Positions 1 to 5,749 of a DNA stretch of 6,527 nucleotides are shown one piece after another. The stretch covers positions 1 to 6,527 of the forward strand of contig QNBS01000133.1 of NCBI GenBank assembly GCA_003644175.1, read 5' to 3'. Made by a program: the position numbers and the translations under genes. The notes beneath the pieces were generated by a model, which was not told the DNA's origin, made no database searches, and saw nothing but the letters and a program-made list of their open reading frames with translations. This DNA is from Planctomycetota bacterium (GTDB lineage: Bacteria > Planctomycetota > Phycisphaerae > Sedimentisphaerales > Anaerohalosphaeraceae). Numbering within the stretch: position 1 is the stretch's first letter; every line of letters begins with the position of its first letter.

Positions 1-538
1 CCCAATCACTCATAAGCCAGCGGCTGGAGGGTGAGTCATCTTTCAAAAGATGAGGGTATTCTGAAAGTCTTAGCGGTAGCGGCATACGTGTATCCCGCCA
101 TGTTATCGAAAAATATTTGTAACTGATATAATAACGCTGCCAGTTCTCGTCCGTATTAATGACCGAATCATCTCCCGGCCCGCCATATTCGTTACTTTGA
201 GCATATGATTCGACTGCTGCTGCACTGGGACAATAGAATATGTTTCTATTGGCCAGGTAGTGTGGGAAAAGACTCTGGACTAAAACTGATTGCGGATTGC
301 CGCAAAGTTTCTCAACCGGATATTTCCCATTGTTATCCATGGCATACATTTTCAGGCCGAAACCTAATTGCCGCAGATTACTTGCACAGGCAACCCTGCG
401 TGCCTTCTCCCTGGCCTTTCCAAGTGATGGAAGCATAATGGCCATTAGCGTTGATATGGCCGTCATCACTACCAGTAACTCTGGAAGCGAAAAACCAGAA
501 GATAGGCTAAACAGGGGTTTATTTTGTTGTCTTACCAT
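1..538 (-). CDS. Prepilin-type N-terminal cleavage/methylation domain protein (pseudopilin-like), 3'-partial
   Basis: Reading the minus strand from the ATG at 538 gives 179 residues without a stop before the window edge. Residues 15-20 read G|FSLPE: a prepilin peptidase site (cut after Gly15, new N-terminal Phe16, Glu20 as the conserved mature Glu5). A hydrophobic helix follows (LLVVMTAISTLMAIMLPSL, 21-39), then a basic stretch KAREKARR and the block NLRQLGFGLKMYAMDNNG (54-71) typical of planctomycete and Lentisphaerae type II secretion/pseudopilin-like proteins. Such proteins are membrane-anchored by the N-terminal helix with a globular domain outside the cytoplasm; their roles are mostly unknown. 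LMSDW, just at the edge, resembles the later conserved part of this family. The start is fixed because an in-frame TAG lies 18 bases upstream and there is no other ATG; the Shine-Dalgarno is weak. The C-terminal part lies outside the window. Confidence 0.93.
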   Translation of the reverse strand, partial: MVRQQNKPLFSLSSGFSLPELLVVMTAISTLMAIMLPSLGKAREKARRVACASNLRQLGFGLKMYAMDNNGKYPVEKLCGNPQSVLVQSLFPHYLANRNIFYCPSAAAVESYAQSNEYGGPGDDSVINTDENWQRYYISYKYFSITWRDTRMPLPLRLSEYPHLLKDDSPSSRWLMSDW

Positions 539-579
539 ACCTGAAACCGGGGATATCTAATTTTTATCACCTTTGCATT

Positions 580-637
580 TGCGCATAATAATTGCAAAAA
601 CGTGCTACTGCGCATAAGAATACAAAATTTGTGCTAC
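580..637. repeat. Degenerate tandem repeat, 2 x 29 bp, over the pseudopilin promoter/leader
   Basis: The copies at 580-608 and 609-637 agree at 22 of 29 positions. Both start with TGCGCATAA and both end with GTGCTAC, with the differences in the middle. The second copy holds the candidate -10 box on the minus strand, so the pair could be a local duplication or a doubled binding site. Confidence 0.6.
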
Positions 638-644
638 CTGTCAA
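617..644 (-). promoter_or_regulatory. Candidate sigma70-type promoter of the pseudopilin-like gene
   Basis: On the minus strand a perfect TTGACA (644-639) is followed after 16 bases by TATTCT (622-617, four of six matches to TATAAT). Transcription would begin near 610 and leave a leader of about 70 bases before the ATG at 538. The consensus -35 box supports it; the -10 box and short spacer are only fair. Confidence 0.5.
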
Positions 645-704
645 GGAAAAAAACCTGAATTTTTGACTATTGTGCGGAAAAAGCCGCTACAATATAATAT
701 AGGG

Positions 705-870
705 TTATACCAATCCCACTAAAAAAATGCGCCATCAGGATGACTTTTTTTGAGGGGTGGCAGCCACTGGAGCGAAGCGCAAGTGGATGGGGACGTTGGG
801 GTTAAACCATCCACCTCACTTCGTTCGGTGGCTGCCACCCAGGCGCAATATTTTAAGCGGATTGGTATTA
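705..870. mobile_element. Foldback/MITE-like inverted-repeat element, non-coding
   Basis: The ends are imperfect inverted repeats of about 30 bp. The left end has ATACCAATCC (707-716) and later TGCGCC (728-733); the right end has the exact complement GGATTGGTAT (859-868) and GGCGCA (841-846), with the bases between mostly agreeing. Inside is a long hairpin: GGGTGGCAGCCAC (755-767) pairs exactly with GTGGCTGCCACCC (828-840), and inward TGGATGG (784-790) pairs with CCATCCA (807-813). Each 13-bp arm is itself nearly palindromic. No clear target duplication was found at the edges. The short ORFs crossing it are not convincing genes. I infer a non-autonomous mobile element or mobile hairpin repeat; the transposase family is unknown. 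Confidence 0.72.
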
Positions 871-1188
871 GAATGTATTTGCCCCTTCGAAATTCGATCC
901 CGAAGGGAGTCTACTCGCCGCAGGAGGGCCGCGACGGACCCAGTTCGACCCCGGCGCGCCGGGGCGGTTCAGGGCCACCGTCAGCGGATGAGCGTAGTCT
1001 GCCAGTATAGCGGTTTTTTTGCTGGATTAAAGTCTGTTGAATCTGGCGTGCATGGTTTTTGGGCTATTTCGGTGATTTGGCTTGCAACATTGCCGTGATG
1101 ACAGTAGAGTAACAGGCCGGTTTCAGGGCGTCAGGGCGTGCGGCGGGTCGGTTGCCGCTGTTGGTGCGGCGGCGACCTGGATACGTAA
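871..1188. other. Gene-free stretch with short palindromes
   Basis: I see no convincing gene here. It holds a 7-bp stem hairpin (CCCTTCG 883-889 with CGAAGGG 901-907), a perfect 16-bp palindrome CCCCGGCGCGCCGGGG (949-964) in a very GC-rich patch, and a tandem 8-bp repeat TCAGGGCG (1123-1130 and 1131-1138). Base composition changes sharply from the AT-rich DNA at 540-720 to the GC-rich patch at 910-970, which suggests a mosaic of unrelated pieces. Confidence 0.5.
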
Positions 1189-1196
1189 GTCCTTAT

Positions 1197-1371
1197 AAGA
1201 CTTTTGCAAAATTGCGATTTGACATGTTTTTGGGAAAGAAAAGTCGCTGAGCTTTTTTCTTTCCTTAGAGGTAACTCATTATGCGGCAGGATGTTATGGG
1301 ATTACTTAAGAAACTCGAAAAAATGATTTTCTTAAGTAATGCATGCCAAACCGCAATTTTGCAAAAGTCTT
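1197..1371. mobile_element. MITE-like element with 20-bp perfect terminal inverted repeats and target duplication
   Basis: The left end 1197-1216 (AAGACTTTTGCAAAATTGCG) is the exact reverse complement of 1352-1371. Similarity continues inward to about 30 bp with two mismatches, ending in CATG. The element is flanked by direct repeats GTCCTTAT (1189-1196 and 1372-1379). Because the right flank continues AAGAC like the element's own end, the visible direct repeat is 13 bp and the exact boundary is ambiguous. Inside are two strong hairpins: GGAAAGAAAA (1233-1242) with TTTTCTTTCC (1255-1264), and ATTACTTAAGAAA (1301-1313) with its complement (1328-1340). At 175 bp it cannot encode a transposase. 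A short frame from ATG 1281 reads through the right terminal repeat without a stop and could be a relic of a parent element's coding end. I do not recognise the IS family. Confidence 0.85.
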
Positions 1372-1392
1372 GTCCTTATAAGACAACAGCCT

Positions 1393-1482
1393 GGAGAGGT
1401 GACCGAGTGGCTTAAGGTAACGGTTTGCTAAACCGTCGTAGGAGTACAACTTCTACCGGGGGTTCGAATCCCCCCCTCTCCG
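1393..1482 (+). tRNA. tRNA-Ser (anticodon GCU)
   Basis: A full class II tRNA folds here. The acceptor stem GGAGAGG (1393-1399) pairs with CCTCTCC (1475-1481), with discriminator G1482. The anticodon stem ACGGT/ACCGT closes the loop TTGCTAA, with GCT at 1427-1429. A long variable arm (about 1437-1457) is followed by T stem GGGGG/CCCCC around TTCGAAT (1463-1469). The long variable arm and G discriminator fit serine, reading AGC and AGU codons. CCA is not encoded and must be added afterwards. The MITE-like element ends 21 bp upstream, so the tRNA promoter region has been altered; TATAAG at 1377-1382, inside the direct repeat, is well placed as a -10 box. Confidence 0.97.
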
Positions 1483-1574
1483 TTTTCGCTGTTGCAATCC
1501 CTAAGGCGTTTGCGAGCACACAGTTTGCAACTCTTGTGCCTGATAAGGCCTTCCATACGCCATAATGCTCTATA

Positions 1575-1721
1575 TCCGCAGCCTATGCGGCGGTTGCCGT
1601 GCAGGTTGCGCAGATCGCGCCCGTCGGGCCGGCACTCCCAGAAGTGATGCGATGTTCCCCAGTGCCGGTCGACATAGTCCCACTGCGTATAGGCAATCTT
1701 ACCCGCATGGGGGATAAACCG
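1575..1721 (-). pseudogene. Fragment resembling hydrazine-synthase-alpha-like / PD40 beta-propeller proteins
   Basis: On the minus strand an open frame from 1706 down to about 1584 reads GKIAYTQWDYVDRHWG, then TSHHFWECRPDGRDLRNLHG. The pattern 'G+I Y+ WDYVDRH ... W PDG ... HGN' is one I associate with large planctomycete secreted proteins having a hydrazine-synthase-alpha-like (HZS_alpha) and TolB/PD40 propeller region. Only about 45 residues match. No start codon with a ribosome site and no further domain is present, and after LHGN the similarity stops. I therefore read it as a relic of a once longer gene. The assignment rests on memory of the motif, so the family is uncertain; the coding character of the short stretch is more secure. 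Confidence 0.42.
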
Positions 1722-1745
1722 GTAAGATATACCCTTAAGGGTATA
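1696..1745. repeat. Inverted repeat followed by an 18-bp perfect palindrome
   Basis: ATCTTACC (1696-1703) pairs with GGTAAGAT (1721-1728) around a 17-base loop. Directly after it comes the perfect palindrome TATACCCTTAAGGGTATA (1728-1745). The palindrome is long enough for a dimeric DNA-binding protein or a cruciform, but no gene starts next to it. It sits at the 5' edge of the pseudogene scrap, where a breakpoint would be expected. Confidence 0.6.
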
Positions 1746-1964
1746 ATTTGTGGGTAAAAACGGCAGAGATCGCCCGTTCGGCTACGCTCTGGGCAGTATA
1801 CAAAAAGAGGATGCAGCCGAGCGAACATTTGGCATGGGCCGGGGCTATATAGAAATATAGGGCAATGCCGTGGGGGCTTTTGGAGGGGAAACGCCTGCCG
1901 CCAAAAGCAAGGAGGGATTCAGTGAGCACCTGTTCACGGTCAAGATTGGGATCACGGAGTTAAT
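1746..1964. other. Gene-free stretch rich in hairpins
   Basis: No supported gene. Several stems can be drawn. TCGGCT (1778-1783) pairs with AGCCGA (1815-1820). CTATAT (1845-1850) pairs with ATATAG (1855-1860) inside an outer GGCAT/ATGCC pair (1831-1835, 1865-1869). GCTTTTGG (1876-1883) pairs with CCAAAAGC (1901-1908). A near-palindrome lies at 1922-1937. The run of stems could be a structured RNA, a dispersed repeat or the remains of one. Short minus-strand ORFs here show no domain. Confidence 0.4.
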
Positions 1965-2102
1965 ATGAATAAAAGCCGTCCGAAACCCTGGGGGTCGAAA
2001 TCAGACCCCACAAGACGCAAAAGGGGCGAAAAATGCCCCCCGGCAGGCGCCATGCCGCCTGGAGGTATCGGACTCTGTCAACAAGGCCGAGTCAAGTCAT
2101 GA
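1965..2102 (+). CDS. Possible small ORF, 45 residues, upstream of the response regulator
   Basis: ATG 1965 is preceded by CGGAG at good spacing (GGAG ends about six bases before the ATG), and the frame ends at TGA 2100-2102. The product begins MNKSRPKPWGSKSDPTRRKR and is basic, rich in Pro, Gly and Arg, with two Cys and no membrane segment. Against it: the frame covers three hairpins (1991-2061), which could explain the composition without coding, and I recognise no family. It might be a leader peptide or chance; it ends 55 bases before the next gene. Confidence 0.25.
   Translation: MNKSRPKPWGSKSDPTRRKRGEKCPPAGAMPPGGIGLCQQGRVKS
1991..2061 (+). other. Three successive GC-rich hairpins before the response regulator
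   Basis: GGGGTC (1991-1996) pairs with GACCCC (2004-2009), GGGGC (2023-2027) with GCCCC (2035-2039), and CAGGCG (2044-2049) with CGCCTG (2056-2061). A weaker GACTC/GAGTC pair follows (2071-2075, 2089-2093). None has a T-run directly after it, so they are not standard intrinsic terminators. They may form a structured leader of the downstream gene; no known riboswitch consensus was recognised. Confidence 0.5.
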
Positions 2103-2157
2103 AGAACCGCTGTCCGCCGTCTGAGGCACAAGTAAAGTGGAAAGGTAAGCAAGAGGT

Positions 2158-2565
2158 ATGGTCAAAGATATTACTATTCTGATAAGCGAAGACGACCATG
2201 GGCATTTCATACTCATGAAGCATTGCCTGAGGAATGCAGGCATTGACAATGAGATTGTCTGGCTGTGCGACGGGCAGGAGACACTGGATTTCCTTTTCAG
2301 CCACGACGGCCAACCGAATCTGCCGCCGGTGGACAAGTACATTCTCCTGCTTGACATCCGAATGCCCAAGATCGACGGAATCGAGATATTGGAGGAGATC
2401 AAGAAGAACGAGCGGCTGGACCATTTGCCCGTTGTTATCGTTACATCAAGCGACAATCCGGACAATATACGCCGCTGCCGAAACCTGGGCTGCGACGGCT
2501 ATATTGTAAAGCCCCTCGACGAAGAGGCTATCGCCCTGATAGAGAGATTAGCCGCCGCGGCATAA
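2158..2565 (+). CDS. Stand-alone response regulator receiver protein (Rcp1/CheY-like)
   Basis: The 135-residue protein is a single receiver (REC) domain with no output domain. Visible landmarks are the acidic pair Glu11-Asp12 after the first strand (ILISEDD), the phospho-acceptor Asp66 at the end of YILLLD followed by IRMPKIDG, Thr96 in VVIVTSS, and Lys118 in YIVKPL. The block DGQETLDFLF (38-47) and the insert before the acceptor strand resemble the Rcp1-type regulators that pair with phytochrome-like or hybrid histidine kinases. The likely role is cytoplasmic phosphotransfer or control of a partner by protein contact. No histidine kinase lies in the window, so the partner is unknown. The start at 2158 is the first in-frame ATG of the domain; GGAAAGG (2139-2145) and AAGAGG just before the ATG offer a ribosome site. 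No clear promoter was seen. Confidence 0.95.
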   Translation: MVKDITILISEDDHGHFILMKHCLRNAGIDNEIVWLCDGQETLDFLFSHDGQPNLPPVDKYILLLDIRMPKIDGIEILEEIKKNERLDHLPVVIVTSSDNPDNIRRCRNLGCDGYIVKPLDEEAIALIERLAAAA

Positions 2566-2645
2566 CCTGCAACGCACCCACCAATAACAACCATACGCAC
2601 AACCCCACCCTGCTGCAAGTCGCATCCGGGCGTTTTCTTGTTGCG

Positions 2646-3959
2646 TCAGATGTATTCGTTGATGAGGTTCTCCAGCATCTCCACGCGGCCTGATGCGTTT
2701 GGCTCGATTTCGCCCTTCTTCAGGATGTAATCGCTGCAATGTTTCATGCTCGTCTTGCCCGCTTCTATGTCGGCGCCGATGCCGCTGTCGAAGCTTGCGT
2801 ACCGCTGCTTGATGAAATCATCGACGACGCCGTCGGCCTGGATTGCCGCGGCGATCTTCAGGCCTCGGGCGAAGGCGTCCATTCCGCCGATGTGAGCGTG
2901 GAACAGGTCCACCGGCTCGAAGCTTTCGCGTGCGACATGTGCGTCGAAGTTCAGGCCGCCCGTAGTGAAGCCGCCCATCTTCAAAACCGTCAGCATTGCA
3001 AACGTTGCGTCATAAAGGTCGGTCGGAAACTGGTCGGTGTCCCAGCCTAAGAGCAGATCGCCCCGGTTGGCGTCAATAGAGCCTAAGATGCCGTTGGCGA
3101 CGGCGAACTCCAGCTCATGGATAAACGTATGTCCGGCAAGTGTCGCATGGTTGGCCTCGATATTCAGCTTCAGGTGCTCGACCAGGTCGTACTTCTGCAG
3201 GAAGGCATAGCACGCCGCCGCGTCCGAATCGTACTGGTGCTTGGTCGGTTCCTTCGGTTTAGGCTCGATGTAGAACTGACCGTCGAAACCGATTTGGTTC
3301 TTGTGATCGACGGCCATGTGCAGAAACCTTGCCAGATGGTCCAACTCGCGGCCCATGTTCGTGTTGAGCAGCGACTTGTACCCTTCGCGACCGCCCCAGA
3401 AAACATAGCCGGCGCCGCCGAGGGTCTTTGTAACCTCCATCGCCTTGGCGACCTGTGCGGCGGCGTAGGCGAAGACGTCGGCGTTGCAGCTTGTCGCGGC
3501 GCCGTGCATGTATCGCGGATGGGCAAACAGACAGGCCGTGCCCCAAAGCAGCTTGACGCCCGTGCGCTGCTGCTCTTCACCTAACACCTTGACCACTTCG
3601 TCAAGGTTCTTGTTGGACTCGGCAAGGCTGTTCCCCTCCGGCGCCACGTCACGGTCGTGGAAGCAATAGAACCCGACGCCGAGCTTTTCAAAAAACTCAA
3701 ACGCCGCCCGAACGCGATTGATTGCGTTGGCGACCGTCTCGCTGCCGTCATCCCAGGGCATTAAACGTGTGGGCTCACCGAACTGGTCGGCGCAGCCGTT
3801 GCGAAACGCATGCCAATACGCCACGGAGAATCGCAGGTGCTCGGCCATCGTCTTGCCGCCAACGACCTCTTCGGGATTGTAATGCTTAAACGCAAGCGGA
3901 TTTTTGCTTTCGGGGCCTTCATACGCTATCTTGCCGATGCCTGGAAATGCCTCTTTCAT
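2646..3959 (-). CDS. xylA: Xylose isomerase (EC 5.3.1.5)
   Basis: The enzyme interconverts D-xylose and D-xylulose in the cytoplasm, the entry step of the isomerase route into the pentose phosphate pathway. The 437-residue product is close to the 440 of E. coli XylA, and key residues fall at the same numbers: His101 and Asp104 (FHDRD), Trp188 in the VFWGGREGY signature, and Glu232 and Lys234 in the [14 protein letters not shown] signature. Glu268 and His271 (NIEANH), Asp296 (DANRGD), Asp307, Asp309 and Asp339 (NFDAH) complete the two metal sites. It is a class II (long N-terminus) type. Start at 3959 is chosen because AAGGAG lies at 3970-3975, ten bases upstream; a further ATG at 4037 would add 26 residues not found in the family and would lie next to the candidate promoter. 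It is divergent from the glycosidase gene and convergent with the response regulator. No xylulokinase is in the window. Confidence 0.98.
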   Translation of the reverse strand: MKEAFPGIGKIAYEGPESKNPLAFKHYNPEEVVGGKTMAEHLRFSVAYWHAFRNGCADQFGEPTRLMPWDDGSETVANAINRVRAAFEFFEKLGVGFYCFHDRDVAPEGNSLAESNKNLDEVVKVLGEEQQRTGVKLLWGTACLFAHPRYMHGAATSCNADVFAYAAAQVAKAMEVTKTLGGAGYVFWGGREGYKSLLNTNMGRELDHLARFLHMAVDHKNQIGFDGQFYIEPKPKEPTKHQYDSDAAACYAFLQKYDLVEHLKLNIEANHATLAGHTFIHELEFAVANGILGSIDANRGDLLLGWDTDQFPTDLYDATFAMLTVLKMGGFTTGGLNFDAHVARESFEPVDLFHAHIGGMDAFARGLKIAAAIQADGVVDDFIKQRYASFDSGIGADIEAGKTSMKHCSDYILKKGEIEPNASGRVEMLENLINEYI

Positions 3960-3969
3960 CGTACTGGTT

Positions 3970-3975
3970 CTCCTT
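3970..3975 (-). promoter_or_regulatory. Shine-Dalgarno AAGGAG deciding the xylA start
   Basis: AAGGAG on the minus strand lies ten bases before ATG 3959. It supports the 437-residue form over the longer open frame beginning at 4037. Confidence 0.8.
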
Positions 3976-4027
3976 AATGCCAAAACGTCTGTATTTTCTC
4001 GATTGTTATGACCATGCTTCCAGCCAT

Positions 4028-4056
4028 AGAAAAACACATTTGCCGCCCTGTGTCAA
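4028..4056 (-). promoter_or_regulatory. Candidate promoter of xylA
   Basis: On the minus strand TTGACA (4056-4051) is followed after 17 bases by TTTTCT (4033-4028). Transcription would start near 4021, giving a leader of about 60 bases before ATG 3959. The -35 box is perfect and the spacer ideal, but the -10 box is weak, which would fit a regulated promoter. Confidence 0.5.
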
Positions 4057-4085
4057 ACACTTCTCCCAAAAAGGCTGCTGTCGCC

Positions 4086-4114
4086 TTGAAAGTCGTAATG
4101 GCACCTGCTATAAT
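4086..4114 (+). promoter_or_regulatory. Strong sigma70-type promoter of the DUF4038 glycosidase gene
   Basis: TTGAAA (4086-4091), a 17-base spacer and a perfect TATAAT (4109-4114) form a near-consensus promoter. Transcription would start near 4121, about 67 bases before ATG 4188. This rules out the upstream in-frame ATGs at 4008 and 4014 as starts. A GCCAAT/ATTGGC hairpin (4147-4161) lies in the leader and could affect translation or act as an operator-like site. The divergent xylA promoter lies only 30 bases away, so one regulator could act on both. Confidence 0.78.
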
Positions 4115-4187
4115 GTCGGCGGGGAGATTGTTTGCAGCCGCCGGCAGCCAATTCGATTGGCCGGGCAGGATGGAAGATGGGGATACC

Positions 4188-5621
4188 ATGAAAAAGCATG
4201 TAGTCAATATCCGATGTGCAGTAATTGGCACGGTGATTCTGGCCGCCCTGGCGGGGGGGTCGGGCATGGCCTTTGCCGATGAGTCGCCCCGCTCGGGACC
4301 GTCGGTCGATTTTTCGCACGGCGATCTGAAGGTGTCGAAGAACAAGAGGTTTCTTGTGCACGAAGACGGTACGCCTTTTTTCTATCTTGCCGACACGGCG
4401 TGGGAGCTTTTTCACCGGCTCAATCGCAACGAGGCCAGGAAGTATCTGGAGAACCGGCGCCAAAAGGGTTTTACCGTTATCCAGGCGGTTGTTCTTGCGG
4501 AGTTGGACGGCCTGAATATCCCGAATGCCTACGGCGACAAACCCCTGATGGGCAATAACCCGGCCCGCCCGAATGCCAAATATTTCAACCATGTCGACTA
4601 CATCGTCGGCCAGGCCGAAAGTCGCGGTATATACATCGGGATGCTGCCGACATGGGGCGATAAGGTGAGCAAGGCTCATGGTAAGGGACCGGTCGTTTTT
4701 AACAAAGACAATGCAGTACTGTACGGCAGGTTCTTAGGCAAACGTTACCGCGACAAACCGAATATTATCTGGATACTCGGCGGCGACCGCATTGCCGACG
4801 GTTCTGAAGATATCTGGCGCGCTATGGCGATGGGTATCAGGCAGGGCGGCAGGGGAAGACATCTGATGACTTACCATCCGCAGGGCGGCCGGACTTCGGC
4901 GCAATGGTTTCACAACGATGCATGGCTTGACTTCAACATGCTCCAGTCGGGACACTCCGCCTTCAATCTGCCCAACTACGAAGAAATAGCAGCTGATTAC
5001 AACCGCAAGCCCGTCAAGCCGTGTCTTGACGGTGAGCCGCGATATGAAGATCATCCCGTCAACGGGAAGCCGACCGGCGGCTGGTTCGACGATTTCGATG
5101 TTCGCCAGGCTGCTTATTGGGCGATTTTTGCCGGCGCGTTCGGCCATACTTACGGATGCCACGATATCTGGCAGATGTACGCGCCCGGCCGAAAGCCCGT
5201 CTCATTTGCAAGGAAAAACTGGTACGACGCCCTCGATCTGCCCGGCGCGCAGGATATGACGCACGTCAGGAATCTGATGGAGTCGCGCCCCTTCCTCCAC
5301 CGCGTTCCGGACCAGTCGCTGATTGTCGAAGGCCAGGTCGGCGGCATGGGCCATGTCCAGGCGACCCGCGGCGACGGCTATATTTTCGTCTATATCCCGA
5401 CGGGACAGACGATAAAGGTGCGGTTCGGCGTGGTCTCCGGCACGAATCTCAAGGCATGGTGGTTCAACCCACGCACGGGCTCGGCACAGTATATCGCAAA
5501 ATTCCCAAACAGAAGCGCCTGGACATTCGACCCGCCGAACAAACCCGCCCGCGGCAACGACTGGATCCTCGTGCTCGACGACGAATCAAGGAATTTTCCC
5601 CCGCCGGGAACCGCAAAATAG
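4188..5621 (+). CDS. Secreted DUF4038 glycoside hydrolase (GH140/apiosidase-like)
   Basis: The 477-residue product starts with a signal peptide: MKKHVVNIR, a hydrophobic core to about residue 28, and a likely cut at AFA|DES (after Ala30). Residues about 45-365 form a DUF4038-type TIM barrel (FFYLADTAWELFHRLNRNEA at 64-83, then YIGMLPTWGDK and the block NIIWILGGDR). Residues about 370-465 match the small C-terminal beta domain often called 'putative collagen-binding domain of a collagenase' (YIFVYIPTGQ, WWFNPRTG). DUF4038 proteins include the GH140 apiosidase that releases apiose side-chain units from the pectin rhamnogalacturonan II; that family uses an Asp/Glu pair. Asp200 in GGDR and Glu283 in LDGEPRYEDHP are the likely counterparts. 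The true substrate cannot be read from sequence. Start 4188 is chosen by the signal peptide and the promoter upstream. It is divergent from xylA, which suggests use of plant cell-wall sugars. Confidence 0.9.
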   Translation: MKKHVVNIRCAVIGTVILAALAGGSGMAFADESPRSGPSVDFSHGDLKVSKNKRFLVHEDGTPFFYLADTAWELFHRLNRNEARKYLENRRQKGFTVIQAVVLAELDGLNIPNAYGDKPLMGNNPARPNAKYFNHVDYIVGQAESRGIYIGMLPTWGDKVSKAHGKGPVVFNKDNAVLYGRFLGKRYRDKPNIIWILGGDRIADGSEDIWRAMAMGIRQGGRGRHLMTYHPQGGRTSAQWFHNDAWLDFNMLQSGHSAFNLPNYEEIAADYNRKPVKPCLDGEPRYEDHPVNGKPTGGWFDDFDVRQAAYWAIFAGAFGHTYGCHDIWQMYAPGRKPVSFARKNWYDALDLPGAQDMTHVRNLMESRPFLHRVPDQSLIVEGQVGGMGHVQATRGDGYIFVYIPTGQTIKVRFGVVSGTNLKAWWFNPRTGSAQYIAKFPNRSAWTFDPPNKPARGNDWILVLDDESRNFPPPGTAK

Positions 5622-5653
5622 CCCCAAAGCCCGCCGCATCGCATTCAATCTCC

Positions 5654-5741
5654 CTTCTGTAAGAATTGGCCGCGCGGAAGTTTGACAACTTGAAATCACA
5701 ATTTGTGACTTCAAGTTATCTCGCTTCTGCAGGAATTGCCC
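5654..5741. repeat. 31-nt near-perfect palindrome between direct repeats
   Basis: The sequence at 5687-5717 folds on itself with 15-base arms and one mismatch (AACTTGAA ... TTCAAGTT). It is flanked by direct repeats CTTCTGTAAGAATTGGCC (5654-5671) and CTTCTGCAGGAATTGCCC (5724-5741), 15 of 18 identical and 70 bases apart. The T-run (5742-5747) follows 24 bases after the stem, so it is not a classic terminator, though it lies where one for the glycosidase gene would be. It may be a small mobile hairpin or an operator. Confidence 0.6.
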
Positions 5742-5749
5742 TTTTTTCC

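Noticed and set aside
205..560. Plus-strand ORFs of 77 and 87 codons
   Set aside because: They lie opposite the pseudopilin-like gene, whose minus-strand frame has a clear family signature; they have no domain or ribosome site of their own.
663..698. TTGACT ... TATAAT on the plus strand as a promoter into the foldback element
   Set aside because: The spacer is 24 bases, too long for sigma70, and the box at 17 bases (TTGTGC) is poor. There is also no gene downstream.
750..1098. Plus-strand ORFs of 86 and 113 codons
   Set aside because: They run through the foldback element's hairpin and the palindromic GC-rich patch; the peptides are low in recognisable structure and are explained by the repeats.
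1583..1929. Minus-strand ORFs of 81 and 64 codons
   Set aside because: They are out of frame with the better-supported pseudogene scrap and span hairpins; no motif or ribosome site supports them.
4008..4187. 60-residue N-terminal extension of the DUF4038 protein
   Set aside because: The near-consensus promoter at 4086-4114 lies inside it, and the signal peptide begins at the ATG at 4188.
4053..4679. Minus-strand ORF of 208 codons opposite the glycosidase gene
   Set aside because: It is antisense to a well-supported gene with signal peptide and family motifs and has no recognisable domain; high GC favours such shadow frames.
5117..5662. Plus-strand ORF of 181 codons in another frame of the glycosidase gene
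   Set aside because: The peptide is Arg/Pro-rich, typical of a shifted frame in GC-rich coding DNA, and the true frame is certain.
5687..5747. Hairpin plus T-run as intrinsic terminator of the glycosidase gene
   Set aside because: The T-run begins 24 bases after the stem ends, so the structure does not fit the standard terminator form.
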